A stretch of DNA of 64,000 nucleotides, taken from contig NZ_CP100470.1 in the NCBI RefSeq assembly GCF_030323145.1, positions 4,505,001-4,569,000 of the forward strand. The letters are read 5' to 3'. Source of the DNA: Mesorhizobium sp. C432A (GTDB lineage: Bacteria; Pseudomonadota; Alphaproteobacteria; Rhizobiales; Rhizobiaceae). Below, in pieces: positions 15,864-24,624 of this stretch. The notes beneath the pieces were generated by a model, which saw nothing but the letters and a program-made list of their open reading frames with translations, was not told where the DNA came from and did no database searches. The translations under genes and the position numbers were made by a program. How positions within the stretch are numbered: the stretch's first letter is position 1; each line of letters begins with the position of its first letter.

Positions 15864-16835
15864 TCAAACGTCGAGATAGCCGGCGGCGACGAGCATTGCC
15901 TTGTATCGCCGGGCAAATCGGCTGGGCAAACGGCTGAGGTAAGCTGACGCGCCAATATCCCAATGCGCGCCCAGTTCGCGGTCGAAGGCAGCCGGGTCGA
16001 ATTGCAGCAAGCCGCTGCGTGGGTAGACCGTGAATTCTCCGAAGATCGGCTCCCCCTCCTCCTCGTAGAAATCGACACGCACCATGTCGAACTCGCTGCC
16101 GAGCGCCTCGGCTGCCTCGATCATCCGCGCCAGGCTCTTGGGAGGGGGAATTTCCAGGCTCGAGTCGATCGCGCCCTGGGCAATGTTCAGCGGGCGCCAA
16201 TCGCGATCCAGGTGGGCGGTATTCTTGACCGTGGAACGGAAGGCGACGACGACGATGTAGGCGACGCGGCCAGCCAGCACACAGAATTTGTAGTCGACCG
16301 GGTCATAGCCCTGGTCCTTGCCCACAAGTGCTTCGACGAAAACCCGCCGCTCTATGTGCGCATAGCTGCGCTCCAGCTTGCGGGCGCCATAGGTTTGGCC
16401 AAGGTATTCCGTCATCTCGGCAATGATCGCCTCCCGGTCGGCGTTGGCCGGATCGCGAACGATGACATTCATGGCGCAACCGTGGTTGCATTTGACGGCG
16501 TAGGGGATTTTCAGGTCATCGAAGGGGATCTGGCGCGGATCGTCGCCCTGCCACAGCACCTCAGGGATGGCGAGCCCGGGAAGCCGCTCCCTGACGATTT
16601 CCTTGGACTTGAGCTTGTCGAGAAGACCGGCAAAGCGAGGATCGTCATCGAAAATCTTGCGCCAGTGGATCTTTTCCGTGAACGTCACCGGGGCTGCAAA
16701 ATTCGGCAGATGCCGCATCCGCTCCAGGAAACGCTGGGTCAACCGGCGGTAGCGGACAAGCAGCGCGGCGTTCAGCAACAGGAGAGATGCCCGCGCGCTG
16801 TTTCGCTTCAGCCATGCCTTTGCGCCACGCGCCAT
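15864..16835 (-). CDS. TupA-like ATP-grasp family protein
   Basis: A 323-residue protein of the TupA-like ATP-grasp family, thought to act in synthesis or modification of polysaccharide or polyamino-acid cell-surface polymers. Visible features are the entry motif FTEKIHWRKI near residue 55, a KCNHGCAMN nucleotide-binding segment near residue 115, VDYKFCVLAGRV near residue 185 and the metal-binding pattern VRVDFYEE with FGEFTVYPRSG near the C-terminus. An N-terminal hydrophobic patch may tether it to the membrane. Substrate unknown. Confidence 0.82.
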   Translation of the reverse strand: MARGAKAWLKRNSARASLLLLNAALLVRYRRLTQRFLERMRHLPNFAAPVTFTEKIHWRKIFDDDPRFAGLLDKLKSKEIVRERLPGLAIPEVLWQGDDPRQIPFDDLKIPYAVKCNHGCAMNVIVRDPANADREAIIAEMTEYLGQTYGARKLERSYAHIERRVFVEALVGKDQGYDPVDYKFCVLAGRVAYIVVVAFRSTVKNTAHLDRDWRPLNIAQGAIDSSLEIPPPKSLARMIEAAEALGSEFDMVRVDFYEEEGEPIFGEFTVYPRSGLLQFDPAAFDRELGAHWDIGASAYLSRLPSRFARRYKAMLVAAGYLDV

Positions 16836-16924
16836 TCCGGTGTCCTTGCAACCTGCGCAACTTCATCCGCGAAGTGGACGTGCCACCCTGCCCGCAGCAG
16901 TGAGGCACGTCGAGCTTCGCCGAG

Positions 16925-17503
16925 CTAGCCCTTCATCGGGTACAGTTTCAAATGCTGGATCAGGATGATCGTCTTGGCGTCGATGATGCGGCCGTCTGAA
17001 ATGCCGGCCAGCGCTTCATCAAGAGGCATTTCCAGAACCTCGATGTCCTCGCCCTCGTCGGCCGCGCCGCCGCCGGCCGAGATGCGGTCGGCGGGTGAAT
17101 AGCGCGCCACGAAGAACCACAGCCGTTCGGTGACGCTGCCCGGGCTCATATAGGGGGAAAACAGCCGCTCGATGTTCTGTAGGCGATAGCCGAGCTCTTC
17201 CTCGGCCTCCTTGAGGATGGCGGTTTCGGGATCGTTTTTGTCGAGCAGGCCGGCGCAGGCCTCGATCAGCGGTTCGCGGTGGCCGGTGACGTAGGCGGGG
17301 TAGCGGAACTGCCGCACCAGAAGCACCGTCTGACGCTCGGGATCGAAAGGCAGGATCACCGCGCCGTCGCCACGATCGTAGGTCTGGCGAATCTGCGTCT
17401 CCCACTGCCCGTCGCGCCGACGGTAATCGAGAACGGTCTTCTTCAGGACCGCCCAGTCGTCGGACAGGACTTCCTCCGAGCGGATGCGGATACGATCTTC
17501 CAT
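16925..17503 (-). CDS. nudK: NUDIX hydrolase, NudK-like (GDP-mannose hydrolase group)
   Basis: A 192-residue protein of the ADP-ribose/GDP-mannose pyrophosphatase group. The Nudix box is CAGLLDKNDPETAILKEAEE followed by ELGY, with the small insertion typical of NudK. The start at 17501-17503 has GGAG seven bases upstream and yields a normal-length protein; the open frame extends 35 codons further without similarity. It is divergent from the flavin reductase gene. The exact substrate (GDP-mannose or ADP-ribose) is inferred from family. Confidence 0.82.
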   Translation of the reverse strand: MEDRIRIRSEEVLSDDWAVLKKTVLDYRRRDGQWETQIRQTYDRGDGAVILPFDPERQTVLLVRQFRYPAYVTGHREPLIEACAGLLDKNDPETAILKEAEEELGYRLQNIERLFSPYMSPGSVTERLWFFVARYSPADRISAGGGAADEGEDIEVLEMPLDEALAGISDGRIIDAKTIILIQHLKLYPMKG

Positions 17504-17645
17504 GATGAGCTCCAAGTGTCGGCGCCATGGCGTAACCGCGAACGGTTTTGCGCGCAACCGAAACGGCGAAGCTTTCACCGCCTCGTGTCTGGTGCCGGCA
17601 ACTGCCATCGCCTAAATAGCTGCAGCCCTCTCCGGAGTTTTTTTG

Positions 17646-18743
17646 ATGACCGCAGCGCTTTTCCAGCCGATCGCCCTCGATGGCCTGACCTTTCCGAATC
17701 GTATCGCGGTGGCGCCGATGTGCCAGTATTCCGCCGAAGATGGCTCGGCCAGCGACTGGCATCTCTATCACTGGATGAACCTGGCGATGTCGGGCGCCGG
17801 CATGGTCACCGTCGAGATGACCGACGTCGAACGGCGCGGCCGCATCACCCATGGCTGCCTCGGCCTCTATTCCGACGACAACGAGGCGGCCGCCCGGCGC
17901 ACGCTGGATGCAGCAAGGCGCGTCGCCGCGCCGGAAACGAAATTCGGCATTCAGCTTGCCCATGCCGGCCGCAAGGCCTCCAACCGAAAGCCCTGGGAAG
18001 GCGGCGGCCCATTGCAGCCGGGCGAGGATCCCTGGCAGACCGTCTCGGCCTCGGCCATCGCCTATGACACCGGCTGGAATGTGCCGCATGCGCTGGAGGA
18101 GGATGAAATCCTGCAGCTTATCGAGCGCTTCACTCAAGCCGCGAGGCGGGCCGAGCGCGCCGGCTTCGACTTCCTCGAGTTGCACGCCGCGCACGGCTAT
18201 CTGATCTTTCAGTTCCTGTCGCCGCTTTCCAACCAGCGCACCGACCGCTGGGGCGGCTCGCTGGAAAAACGCATGCGTTTCCTCATCGAGATCGCCAAAT
18301 CGGTGAGGAAGGCAGTTCCAAACCTGATGCTTGGCGCCCGCCTGTCGGTAAAGGACTGGGTCGATGGCGGCTTCGAGGTCGACGAGGCGATCGAGGTGGC
18401 CAAAGCCTTGAAGGCGCTTGATGTTGCCTATCTCTGCTGTTCGAGCGGCGGCAATTCGCCGTTGCAGAAGCTGCCGACCGGCCCCGGCTATCAGGTGCAT
18501 CTGGCCGAAGCGGTGCGCAAGGGCGCCGGCATCCCGACCCGGGCTGTCGGCCTGATCGACGATCCCGCGCAGGCAGAGGCGATCGTCGCCGACGGCCGCG
18601 CCGACATGGTGGCGCTGGCCCGCGCCTTCCTCGCCGATCCGCGCTGGGGCTGGCGCGCCGCCGCCACCTTCGGCGAGAAAATCCATCCCGCGCCACAGCT
18701 CGCCCGCTCGGTGACGACGATGCAGCATTGGACGAAGGGCTGA
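17646..18743 (+). CDS. NADH:flavin oxidoreductase, Old Yellow Enzyme family
   Basis: A 365-residue FMN-dependent ene-reductase of the YqjM/NamA class, reducing activated C=C bonds with NAD(P)H. Class marks are Cys26 and Tyr28 in PMCQYS, which tune the flavin and bind substrate, the HAAHGYLIFQFLSP segment that binds ligand, and DRWGGS followed by R in the flavin site. The native substrate is unknown. GGAG lies about nine bases before the ATG. Confidence 0.9.
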   Translation: MTAALFQPIALDGLTFPNRIAVAPMCQYSAEDGSASDWHLYHWMNLAMSGAGMVTVEMTDVERRGRITHGCLGLYSDDNEAAARRTLDAARRVAAPETKFGIQLAHAGRKASNRKPWEGGGPLQPGEDPWQTVSASAIAYDTGWNVPHALEEDEILQLIERFTQAARRAERAGFDFLELHAAHGYLIFQFLSPLSNQRTDRWGGSLEKRMRFLIEIAKSVRKAVPNLMLGARLSVKDWVDGGFEVDEAIEVAKALKALDVAYLCCSSGGNSPLQKLPTGPGYQVHLAEAVRKGAGIPTRAVGLIDDPAQAEAIVADGRADMVALARAFLADPRWGWRAAATFGEKIHPAPQLARSVTTMQHWTKG

Positions 18744-18867
18744 ACAGGCAGCGCCGACGGATGCGCCAAACGCATCTGCTGGACAGATTGCCGCAGCTTC
18801 GCTTTAATCCGCCCGCTATAGTCCCTGGGGGCAGGCCGCCTTGGCGGCCGGATTGGGAGCAAAGTCC

Positions 18868-19182
18868 ATGGCATCAAGGGCAATCTATCCGGCGGCAGCC
18901 GCTCTGGTGGTCGCACTGTCGTTCGCCGCGTCGTCTCCGGTCGGCGCGCAATATTGCGAAGGCACGGTGCACGGCCTGTCCAGGCACTACGATCTCGATA
19001 CTGGCAGCGGGTTTCTCGCCGTGCGCGCACGGCCGAACTTGTCGTCGCGCATGATCGGGCAATTGTTCAATGGCGACCACACCGAGATTTTCGACCGCCG
19101 CGGCAACTGGTACCAGGTCGAAATCGGCGGACGGACCGGCTGGGCCAACGCCCGCTGGCTGCGCAACGACTGCGGTTACTGA
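18868..19182 (+). CDS. Secreted SH3b-domain protein
   Basis: A 104-residue protein with a signal peptide (cleaved after VGAQ) and a single bacterial SH3 domain: LAVRARPNLSSRMIGQL, then WYQVEIGGRTGWANARWL. Such domains bind peptidoglycan or proteins in the periplasm. Two cysteines flank the domain and may form a disulfide. GGGAG is well placed before the ATG. Confidence 0.82.
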   Translation: MASRAIYPAAAALVVALSFAASSPVGAQYCEGTVHGLSRHYDLDTGSGFLAVRARPNLSSRMIGQLFNGDHTEIFDRRGNWYQVEIGGRTGWANARWLRNDCGY

Positions 19183-19269
19183 GACCAACGATTGCTGTTG
19201 GTGAGACGTTTGGGCGCAGGCTGACGGCCATTTTTGCAACCATATTGGCTGCTTTGCGTTGCGGCCATC

Positions 19270-19545
19270 ATGGATAACAAACCTTTTGAAACCCCGGTCG
19301 TGGTCGGACTCGGCCATGTCGGCAAATATCGCCAGATCCGCAGCACCCAGGAAGCGGCGGAGTGTCTGATCACGGTGTGGCCGCTCAACCGCGGCCCGCG
19401 CCATCGTGATGCTCTCGACACTTGCCTCAAAGTGCTGGAAGGTTATCGTTCGACGGCCGATGCACGCAGGGCTTTGATCGAAGCGGCCAAGGAATCGGAA
19501 GTGCTGGTTCCCGAAGACCGGCTGCCAGACGCCAAGTTGCATTGA
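19270..19545 (+). CDS. DUF982 family protein
   Basis: Ninety-one residues with the DUF982 pattern (VVVGLGHVGKYRQIRSTQEA, then WPLNRGPRHRDAL and a C-terminal helix). The family is almost confined to Rhizobiales, often in many copies, and its function is unknown. The start is the first ATG before the conserved region; its ribosome-binding site is weak. Confidence 0.82.
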   Translation: MDNKPFETPVVVGLGHVGKYRQIRSTQEAAECLITVWPLNRGPRHRDALDTCLKVLEGYRSTADARRALIEAAKESEVLVPEDRLPDAKLH

Positions 19546-19604
19546 AGCCCAAATTGCAATGAAAAACGGGCCGCATTGAGCGGACGGACGAACCGGAGGA
19601 TTTC

Positions 19605-19844
19605 ATGGCGAAGCTGACTTACAAGATCGTCGAGCATGACGGGGGCTGGGCCTACAAGGTCGGTTCGACATTCTCGGAGACATTCCCGACCCATCAGGAT
19701 GCGCTGCGCGCCGCCGAGATCGCCTCGGCCGAACAGCAGATCGCCGGCGCCACGGACGGCATCCAGTATGAGGATGCCGAAGGCAAGTGGCACGACGAAC
19801 TGGCCGACGGCCGCGACCGGCCGCAGACCGAAGTTTCCGACTGA
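19605..19844 (+). CDS. DUF2188 family protein
   Basis: Seventy-nine residues with the DUF2188 layout: YKIVEHDGGWAYKVG, then a helix that starts at FPTHQDALRAA. GGAGG stands before the ATG. The domain is a small fold of unknown role. The gene may be co-transcribed with the DUF982 gene 59 bases upstream. Confidence 0.8.
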   Translation: MAKLTYKIVEHDGGWAYKVGSTFSETFPTHQDALRAAEIASAEQQIAGATDGIQYEDAEGKWHDELADGRDRPQTEVSD

Positions 19845-19889
19845 TCCTTGCCCCTCAGCTTTCGCTGCCGGCCGTGGATGCTCGCCTAA

Positions 19890-19909
19890 GCAATTCCCTT
19901 GGGAATTGC
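19890..19909. repeat. Perfect palindrome between convergent genes
   Basis: GCAATTCCC and GGGAATTGC form a nine-base-pair stem with a two-base centre. It lies between the ends of two convergent genes and lacks a clear T-tract, so it may be a weak bidirectional terminator or a truncated copy of the palindromic repeat family seen at 57350. Confidence 0.5.
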
Positions 19910-19961
19910 GTCAAAACAAACAGGCGGGACATCCTGCCGGTCAGTCGAAGCCGCGGCTTGA

Positions 19962-20234
19962 TCACTTGCCGCAATATTGATCGTTCACGTTGGGCCTCAC
20001 ATTTCCGTAGGGTCCTGACGGGTCGGAGGCGCACGGCCCCGTAGCGCCGCCATAGCCTTTGCTGCCGTCGGCATTGATGCTGCCGGTGGTGCTCTGGTCG
20101 ACGGTCGATGACTGCTCGTTCCCGAACGGCCACCAGCTGTGATGGTTGGAATACGTGCCGTCCGATGACTGCGCCATCGCCGATGTGGCAAGACCGATCG
20201 TCAGGACGGATGCTGCAAAAACTTTCCTGTACAT
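19962..20234 (-). CDS. Small secreted protein of unknown function
   Basis: Ninety residues with a clear signal peptide (MYRKVFAASVLTIGLATSAMA) cut here to 21 residues at the cleavage point; the mature part is rich in Ser, Gly and Asn with two cysteines (GPCASDP and DQYCGK). GGAG lies eight bases before the ATG at 20232-20234. It is probably periplasmic. No family recognised. Confidence 0.68.
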   Translation of the reverse strand: MYRKVFAASVLTIGLATSAMAQSSDGTYSNHHSWWPFGNEQSSTVDQSTTGSINADGSKGYGGATGPCASDPSGPYGNVRPNVNDQYCGK

Positions 20235-20238
20235 TGAA

Positions 20239-21300
20239 TTACTCCGTATCTGCCGCCTTGGGTGCGACACGGGGTAAACCGGATATCAGCCGAATGGTTC
20301 GGTGAAATTGTTGTGAGGCTGTGGTGAGGTCTTGGCCAGCGAATGCCCGCTCGGCAATGCGCTTGATGAAGGCGATGACGCGGTCCGGCTCGACGAATTG
20401 CGGCATGTGGCCGAGGCCTTCGACCGTCTCGAAATCCAGCCCTTCGATCCTGTCCTTCATCGGCTCCCCATGTATGCGCATGGCGATGACGCGATCGGCT
20501 GTCCCGAAGAAAATGCCGGCCGGCATGGCGATCTCTCCATAGCGCTCTTCGATGCGGCCAAGATCCTGTTCGACCGCTACGAAATCGGTGGAGGTTGCAT
20601 GGAAATGGCTTGGCCTCAGCCCGAGCCATCCGCCGCCATCGATCATGTAGTCGGCGGGAACGGCCTGCGGCGAGAAGATGAACTCCAATGTCTGCCGCGC
20701 ATATCTGAGGCTTGTCGGTATCGCGACGGTGTAGGCCATGATCCAGCGCCAAAGCCGCGAACGGATATAGAGCAGGCCCGCTTTCTCGCGGACGCCGGCT
20801 TCCAGATGCGTCAGCGGCGCCAGCAAAGCGATGCCGGAAATCGCGCCGGGATGTTCCACGGCCAGGGTCAGCGCGACGGCGCCGCCCAGGGAATGCCCGA
20901 CCACAAGCGGCCTTTCCAGCGCGAGCGTTTCGATGAAGCGCCTTATGATCTCGGCCTGCTCAGGCAAGCGGCCGGTGGCTCCTTTGGCCCGCACCGAATA
21001 GCCCGATCCCGGCCGGTCGAGCGCGATCAGCCGGCAACCGGGGCCGAAGCGGTTGAACAGCGTGTGCTGGAACTGATGAAGCTGGGCGCCAAGTCCGTGC
21101 ACGAACAGGATCGGCCGTCCCTCGCCCGTTTCGACATAATGGATGCGGCTGCCGTCGATCTCGACGAAGTTTCCGCTGGCCGGCACCAGCCTTTCGGCCT
21201 TGGCGGCAATCCAGAGCGTAGCGGCCACCAGACAGGCTACGATGACGAGAGCCAGCACGGACAGGCCGGCAACAAGCCACAGCAGAATCGATACCAGCAT
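20239..21300 (-). CDS. Membrane-anchored alpha/beta hydrolase
   Basis: A 353-residue protein with an N-terminal transmembrane helix (residues 3-30) and an alpha/beta-hydrolase domain. The oxyanion segment is ILFVHGLG, the nucleophile elbow GHSLGG, the acid Asp lies in FGTADRV and the His in GLGHMPQF. Substrate unknown; esterase, epoxide hydrolase and haloalkane dehalogenase relatives share this layout. The downstream secreted protein gene starts four bases after its stop, so the two likely form an operon. Confidence 0.84.
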   Translation of the reverse strand: MLVSILLWLVAGLSVLALVIVACLVAATLWIAAKAERLVPASGNFVEIDGSRIHYVETGEGRPILFVHGLGAQLHQFQHTLFNRFGPGCRLIALDRPGSGYSVRAKGATGRLPEQAEIIRRFIETLALERPLVVGHSLGGAVALTLAVEHPGAISGIALLAPLTHLEAGVREKAGLLYIRSRLWRWIMAYTVAIPTSLRYARQTLEFIFSPQAVPADYMIDGGGWLGLRPSHFHATSTDFVAVEQDLGRIEERYGEIAMPAGIFFGTADRVIAMRIHGEPMKDRIEGLDFETVEGLGHMPQFVEPDRVIAFIKRIAERAFAGQDLTTASQQFHRTIRLISGLPRVAPKAADTE

Positions 21301-21473
21301 GTTTCACCCGGGAGCGGACCGGCGCGCACCATCACCCACTGACGAACGCTCGGCAAGGCAGATGGCGGCTTGTGTCGGCATTGCCGCCAGTTCGATGTCG
21401 CGCTATCTCAGGCGACCTTCTTTCTGCCTCAGGCGACCTTGTCTGCCAACGGGCCTGTTTGCCGGAGCCTTCC

Positions 21474-22214
21474 ATGCCTGAAATCGTCACTGCCGCCATG
21501 CTTGTCATCGGCGACGAGATTCTGTCCGGCCGCACCAAGGATAAAAATATCGGCCACCTCGCCGACATCATGACGGCCATCGGCATCGACCTGAAGGAAG
21601 TGCGCATCGTTCCCGACGAGGAGGACGAGATTGTCGCTGCGGTGAATGCCGTACGCGCCCGCTACACCTATGTCTTTACCACCGGCGGCATCGGCCCGAC
21701 GCATGACGACATCACCGCCGATTCCGTTTCCAAGGCTTTTGGGGTGCCGTGCGAATACGACGCCAAGGCCTATGCCATGCTGGGCGAGAGCTATGCCGCG
21801 CGCGGCATCGAATACACCGAGGCCCGCAAGCGCATGGCGCGCATGCCGCGCGGTGCCGACCATATCGACAATCCGGTCTCCGTCGCGCCCGGCTTTCGCA
21901 TCGGCAACGTCCATGTCATGGCCGGCGTGCCGGCGATTTTCCAGGCCATGCTCGACAATGTCGTGCCGACGCTGAAGGCCGGCACCAAGATGCTGTCGGC
22001 TACCGTCCATTGCCCGTTCGGCGAAGGCCTGATCGGCGGTCCCCTGGGCGACATCCAGAAGGCGCATCCCGACACCATCATCGGCTCCTATCCGAAATAT
22101 GGCGACGGCAAATTCTGGACGGAGCTGGTGGTCCGCGCCCGCAGCCAGGAGGCGCTGGATTCGGCACGCAAGGACGTCGAGGCGATGGTGGCCGGCTTCA
22201 CCGCCGCCAATTGA
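21474..22214 (+). CDS. CinA-like molybdopterin-binding domain protein
   Basis: A 246-residue protein corresponding to the N-terminal domain of CinA (competence/damage-inducible protein A), related to MoaB/Mog. Landmarks are AAMLVIGDEILSGRTKDKN near the start, FTTGGIGPTHDD near residue 65 and HVMAGVPAIFQAM near residue 145. The nicotinamide-nucleotide amidase domain of full CinA is absent, as in many alphaproteobacteria. GGAG lies seven bases before the ATG, and the open frame upstream is not conserved. Confidence 0.87.
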   Translation: MPEIVTAAMLVIGDEILSGRTKDKNIGHLADIMTAIGIDLKEVRIVPDEEDEIVAAVNAVRARYTYVFTTGGIGPTHDDITADSVSKAFGVPCEYDAKAYAMLGESYAARGIEYTEARKRMARMPRGADHIDNPVSVAPGFRIGNVHVMAGVPAIFQAMLDNVVPTLKAGTKMLSATVHCPFGEGLIGGPLGDIQKAHPDTIIGSYPKYGDGKFWTELVVRARSQEALDSARKDVEAMVAGFTAAN

Positions 22215-22312
22215 CCCTGGGTTCGCGGACCATCGCCGGGCCGGAACCAAGCACCGCACTCCCACGTTTTCCCTCGGGCGCAGCACGCGCTGGCAGATTT
22301 GAGGGATTTCGC

Positions 22313-23146
22313 ATGCGCTTCAAGACCATGGTCGCCATATTGCAGAACGAACAGGACGCCGAACGCGTGCTCGACTGCGCCATCCCGCTTGCCGACCGGT
22401 TCGAGAGCCATCTCATCGGCATCCATGCCGAAGCGCTGCCCGTTCCCTACACCTCGGCAACCGGCTTCCCCGACACTGAGTTCCTGCAGGTCTCCGCCGA
22501 CATGAACCGCGAGCGCGCCGAGAAATTGCAGACGCTTTTCGTTCGGCGGATCGAGAATTCCGGCCTTTCCTTCGAATGGCGCAGCCTCGAGAGCTTTTCC
22601 GGCGACAGCGCGCTGACGGGTATTTCCAGCGTGCGCGCCGCCGATCTGATTATCGCCGCGCAGCGCGAGACCGGGGGCGACACGAGCGCCGATGTCGACA
22701 CGCTGGTTTACGATGCCGGCCGGCCAGTGCTGGTGGTGCCGCATGAGGGGCCGTTGGTCACCACATTCAAACATGTGCTGCTGGCCTGGAACGGCAGCAA
22801 GGAGGCGGCGCGTGCCGCCTTCGACGCGCTGCCCTTCATCATCGAGGCCGAAAAGACCGACATTCTGGTCATCGATCCGCCGGATACGCTGGATGACAAC
22901 CCGGAAGCCGCCGGCGCCGAGATCGCCGCGGCAATCTCCAGGCATGGCGCAACGGTCAGCGTGTCGGTGCAGAAATCGGGTAATGCTTCGGTCGATGACG
23001 TCATCCAGACCCGGATCGCCGAGACCGGAGCCGACCTTCTGGTGCTCGGCGCCTACAGCCATTCCTGGCTGCGTCAGCTTTTGTTCGGCGGCGTCACGCG
23101 CACCGTGTTGCGCAGCGTGCCGGTTGCGGCCTTTTTGTCGCGGTAA
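22313..23146 (+). CDS. Universal stress protein family, two-domain
   Basis: A 277-residue cytosolic protein of two Usp-like halves. The C-terminal half has HVLLAWNGSKEAARA near residue 150 and the ATP-binding type end GAYSHSWLRQLLFGG with TVLRSVPVA; the N-terminal half is more diverged. Such proteins bind ATP or act in stress tolerance. GAGGG precedes the ATG by seven bases. The role in this organism is unknown. Confidence 0.85.
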   Translation: MRFKTMVAILQNEQDAERVLDCAIPLADRFESHLIGIHAEALPVPYTSATGFPDTEFLQVSADMNRERAEKLQTLFVRRIENSGLSFEWRSLESFSGDSALTGISSVRAADLIIAAQRETGGDTSADVDTLVYDAGRPVLVVPHEGPLVTTFKHVLLAWNGSKEAARAAFDALPFIIEAEKTDILVIDPPDTLDDNPEAAGAEIAAAISRHGATVSVSVQKSGNASVDDVIQTRIAETGADLLVLGAYSHSWLRQLLFGGVTRTVLRSVPVAAFLSR

Positions 23147-23196
23147 CTCCACAGACTGGCCCCGCCCTTGCCAATGCCCTGGCTTTCCAGTTAATT

Positions 23197-23225
23197 CCGC
23201 GCGCATTCCACAATGGTGCGCGCGG
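23197..23225 (+). promoter_or_regulatory. GC-rich hairpin overlapping the gpt ribosome-binding site
   Basis: CCGCGCGCA at 23197-23205 and TGCGCGCGG at 23217-23225 form a perfect nine-base-pair stem with an 11-base loop. The last bases of the stem run into CGGAG, the gpt ribosome-binding site. If both arms are transcribed, folding would block translation. It could instead be a terminator for the Usp gene, but no T-tract follows. Confidence 0.5.
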
Positions 23226-23233
23226 AGTGCAGA

Positions 23234-23734
23234 ATGTCCCTTCCCGAAAAAGCCTTTCCGGTCTCCTGGGACCAGTTCCACCGCGATGCCCGGGCGCTCG
23301 CCTGGCGGCTTGCCGGCGCCAACAAGGGACAGTGGAAGGCCATCGTCTGCATCACCCGTGGCGGCCTGGTTCCCGCCGCCATCATCTCGCGCGAACTCGG
23401 CATACGCGTCATCGAGACGGTCTGCGTCGCCTCTTATCACGACTACACCAGCCAGGGGCAGTTGCAGGTGCTGAAGGAGATCACCCCGGCGCTGCTCGCC
23501 GATGATGGCGCGGGCGTGCTGATCATCGACGACCTCACAGACACCGGCAAGACGGCAGGCATCGTGCGCGCCATGATGCCCAAGGCGCATTTCGCCACCG
23601 TCTACGCCAAGCCGAAAGGCCGGCCGCTGGTCGACACCTTCATCACCGAAGTCAGCCAGGACACCTGGATCTACTTTCCCTGGGACATGGGTTTCACCTA
23701 CCAGAAGCCGATCGCCGACGATCACGCCGGCTGA
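23234..23734 (+). CDS. gpt: Xanthine-guanine phosphoribosyltransferase
   Basis: Salvages xanthine and guanine to XMP and GMP with PRPP. The 166-residue protein has the type I PRTase motif [13 protein letters not shown] at residues 95-107, an ITRGGLVPA phosphate loop near residue 41 and the XGPRT-type C-terminus IYFPWDMGF. Length fits the family. The ribosome-binding site CGGAG lies in a hairpin described separately. Confidence 0.92.
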   Translation: MSLPEKAFPVSWDQFHRDARALAWRLAGANKGQWKAIVCITRGGLVPAAIISRELGIRVIETVCVASYHDYTSQGQLQVLKEITPALLADDGAGVLIIDDLTDTGKTAGIVRAMMPKAHFATVYAKPKGRPLVDTFITEVSQDTWIYFPWDMGFTYQKPIADDHAG

Positions 23735-23941
23735 TTCGCGCCAGCCCCATTTCTGCCCAGACGGCCAAACCCGCCCCGTCTGCTATGAAAACAGACACTG
23801 GAAGGGACAATGTTCTGTCGAATCGACAGGTGTTGGCGGATTTGACGGGTCGGTGTGATGTTTTTTACTTTTAAGACTTACACTTGTCGGTAAGATTCAT
23901 ACGGCGGCTAACGATTCTGAGGGCTGGGGTAGCTTTCACTG

Positions 23942-24439
23942 ATGCTGACGACACCGGCGACACACGACCATCTGGCTGAAAGGGTCCGCAAGCTCTTCGG
24001 CACTTCGCCTTGTCGCCTGCAGGTTGCCGCTTTGCCATGGCGCAATAACGAAGACGGCGTCGAGATCATGCTGATCACCAGCCGAGACACCGGGCGTTGG
24101 GTGCTGCCGAAGGGCTGGCCCGAGGCCAGGGAGCCGCTCTGCGAGGCAGCGGCCCGCGAGGCGGGCGAGGAAGCCGGATTGCGTGGCAAGATTTCGCTTT
24201 TCGAGGCCGGTCGTTACTTCTACGCCAAGGCCCTAGCGTCCGGCGAGGAAGTGCCTTGCGAAGTGCTGGTGTTTCCGCTGCAGGTCGAGCACGTTGCCGA
24301 CCGCTGGAAGGAAAAGCGCGCGCGCACCCGGAAATGGGTCAATGGGGCCGAGGCCGTACGCATGGTCAACGAACCGGACCTCTGCCAGATCATCGCCCAT
24401 TTCTGCGCCGATCCCCACAAGTTCGTCGTTAGAGCCTAG
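23942..24439 (+). CDS. NUDIX hydrolase, diphosphoinositol-polyphosphate type
   Basis: A 165-residue NUDIX protein. The Nudix box runs from GWPEAREPLCEAAAREAGEE to AGL, with all catalytic Glu and Arg positions present. The lead-in TGRWVLPKGWPE resembles the diphosphoinositol polyphosphate phosphohydrolase-like group common in rhizobia. Substrate unknown. The 207 bases upstream hold no gene. Confidence 0.82.
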   Translation: MLTTPATHDHLAERVRKLFGTSPCRLQVAALPWRNNEDGVEIMLITSRDTGRWVLPKGWPEAREPLCEAAAREAGEEAGLRGKISLFEAGRYFYAKALASGEEVPCEVLVFPLQVEHVADRWKEKRARTRKWVNGAEAVRMVNEPDLCQIIAHFCADPHKFVVRA

Positions 24440-24572
24440 CTCACAGCCACCGCTGCATAGTCCTGCGCGCCCGCACCGGTTCTTGCCCCGATTCCGGGCT
24501 CGGTGCTTCGCTCCGCGCGCCAGCAATCCGACACTATAAATCCCTCCCCTTCAGGCCAAGCTTAGCCACAGC

Positions 24573-24602
24573 TTGACATGCAGGCATTTACCTGCATATT
24601 GT
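24573..24602 (+). promoter_or_regulatory. Promoter with ArsR-type operator palindrome
   Basis: TTGACA (24573-24578) and TATTGT (24597-24602) are 18 bases apart. Within the spacer, ATGCAGG at 24578-24584 and CCTGCAT at 24591-24597 form a perfect inverted repeat with a six-base centre, touching both promoter elements. The layout suggests that the ArsR protein encoded 23 bases downstream represses its own operon here. Confidence 0.65.
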
Positions 24603-24624
24603 GTCTTCAAGATGAGTGAGACCG

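Noticed and set aside
15436..16200. Minus-strand 254-codon frame across the repeat and the ATP-grasp gene
   Set aside because: Its first part is a shadow of the ATP-grasp gene and its middle is the palindromic repeat. The last 110 codons look protein-like but have no start of their own.
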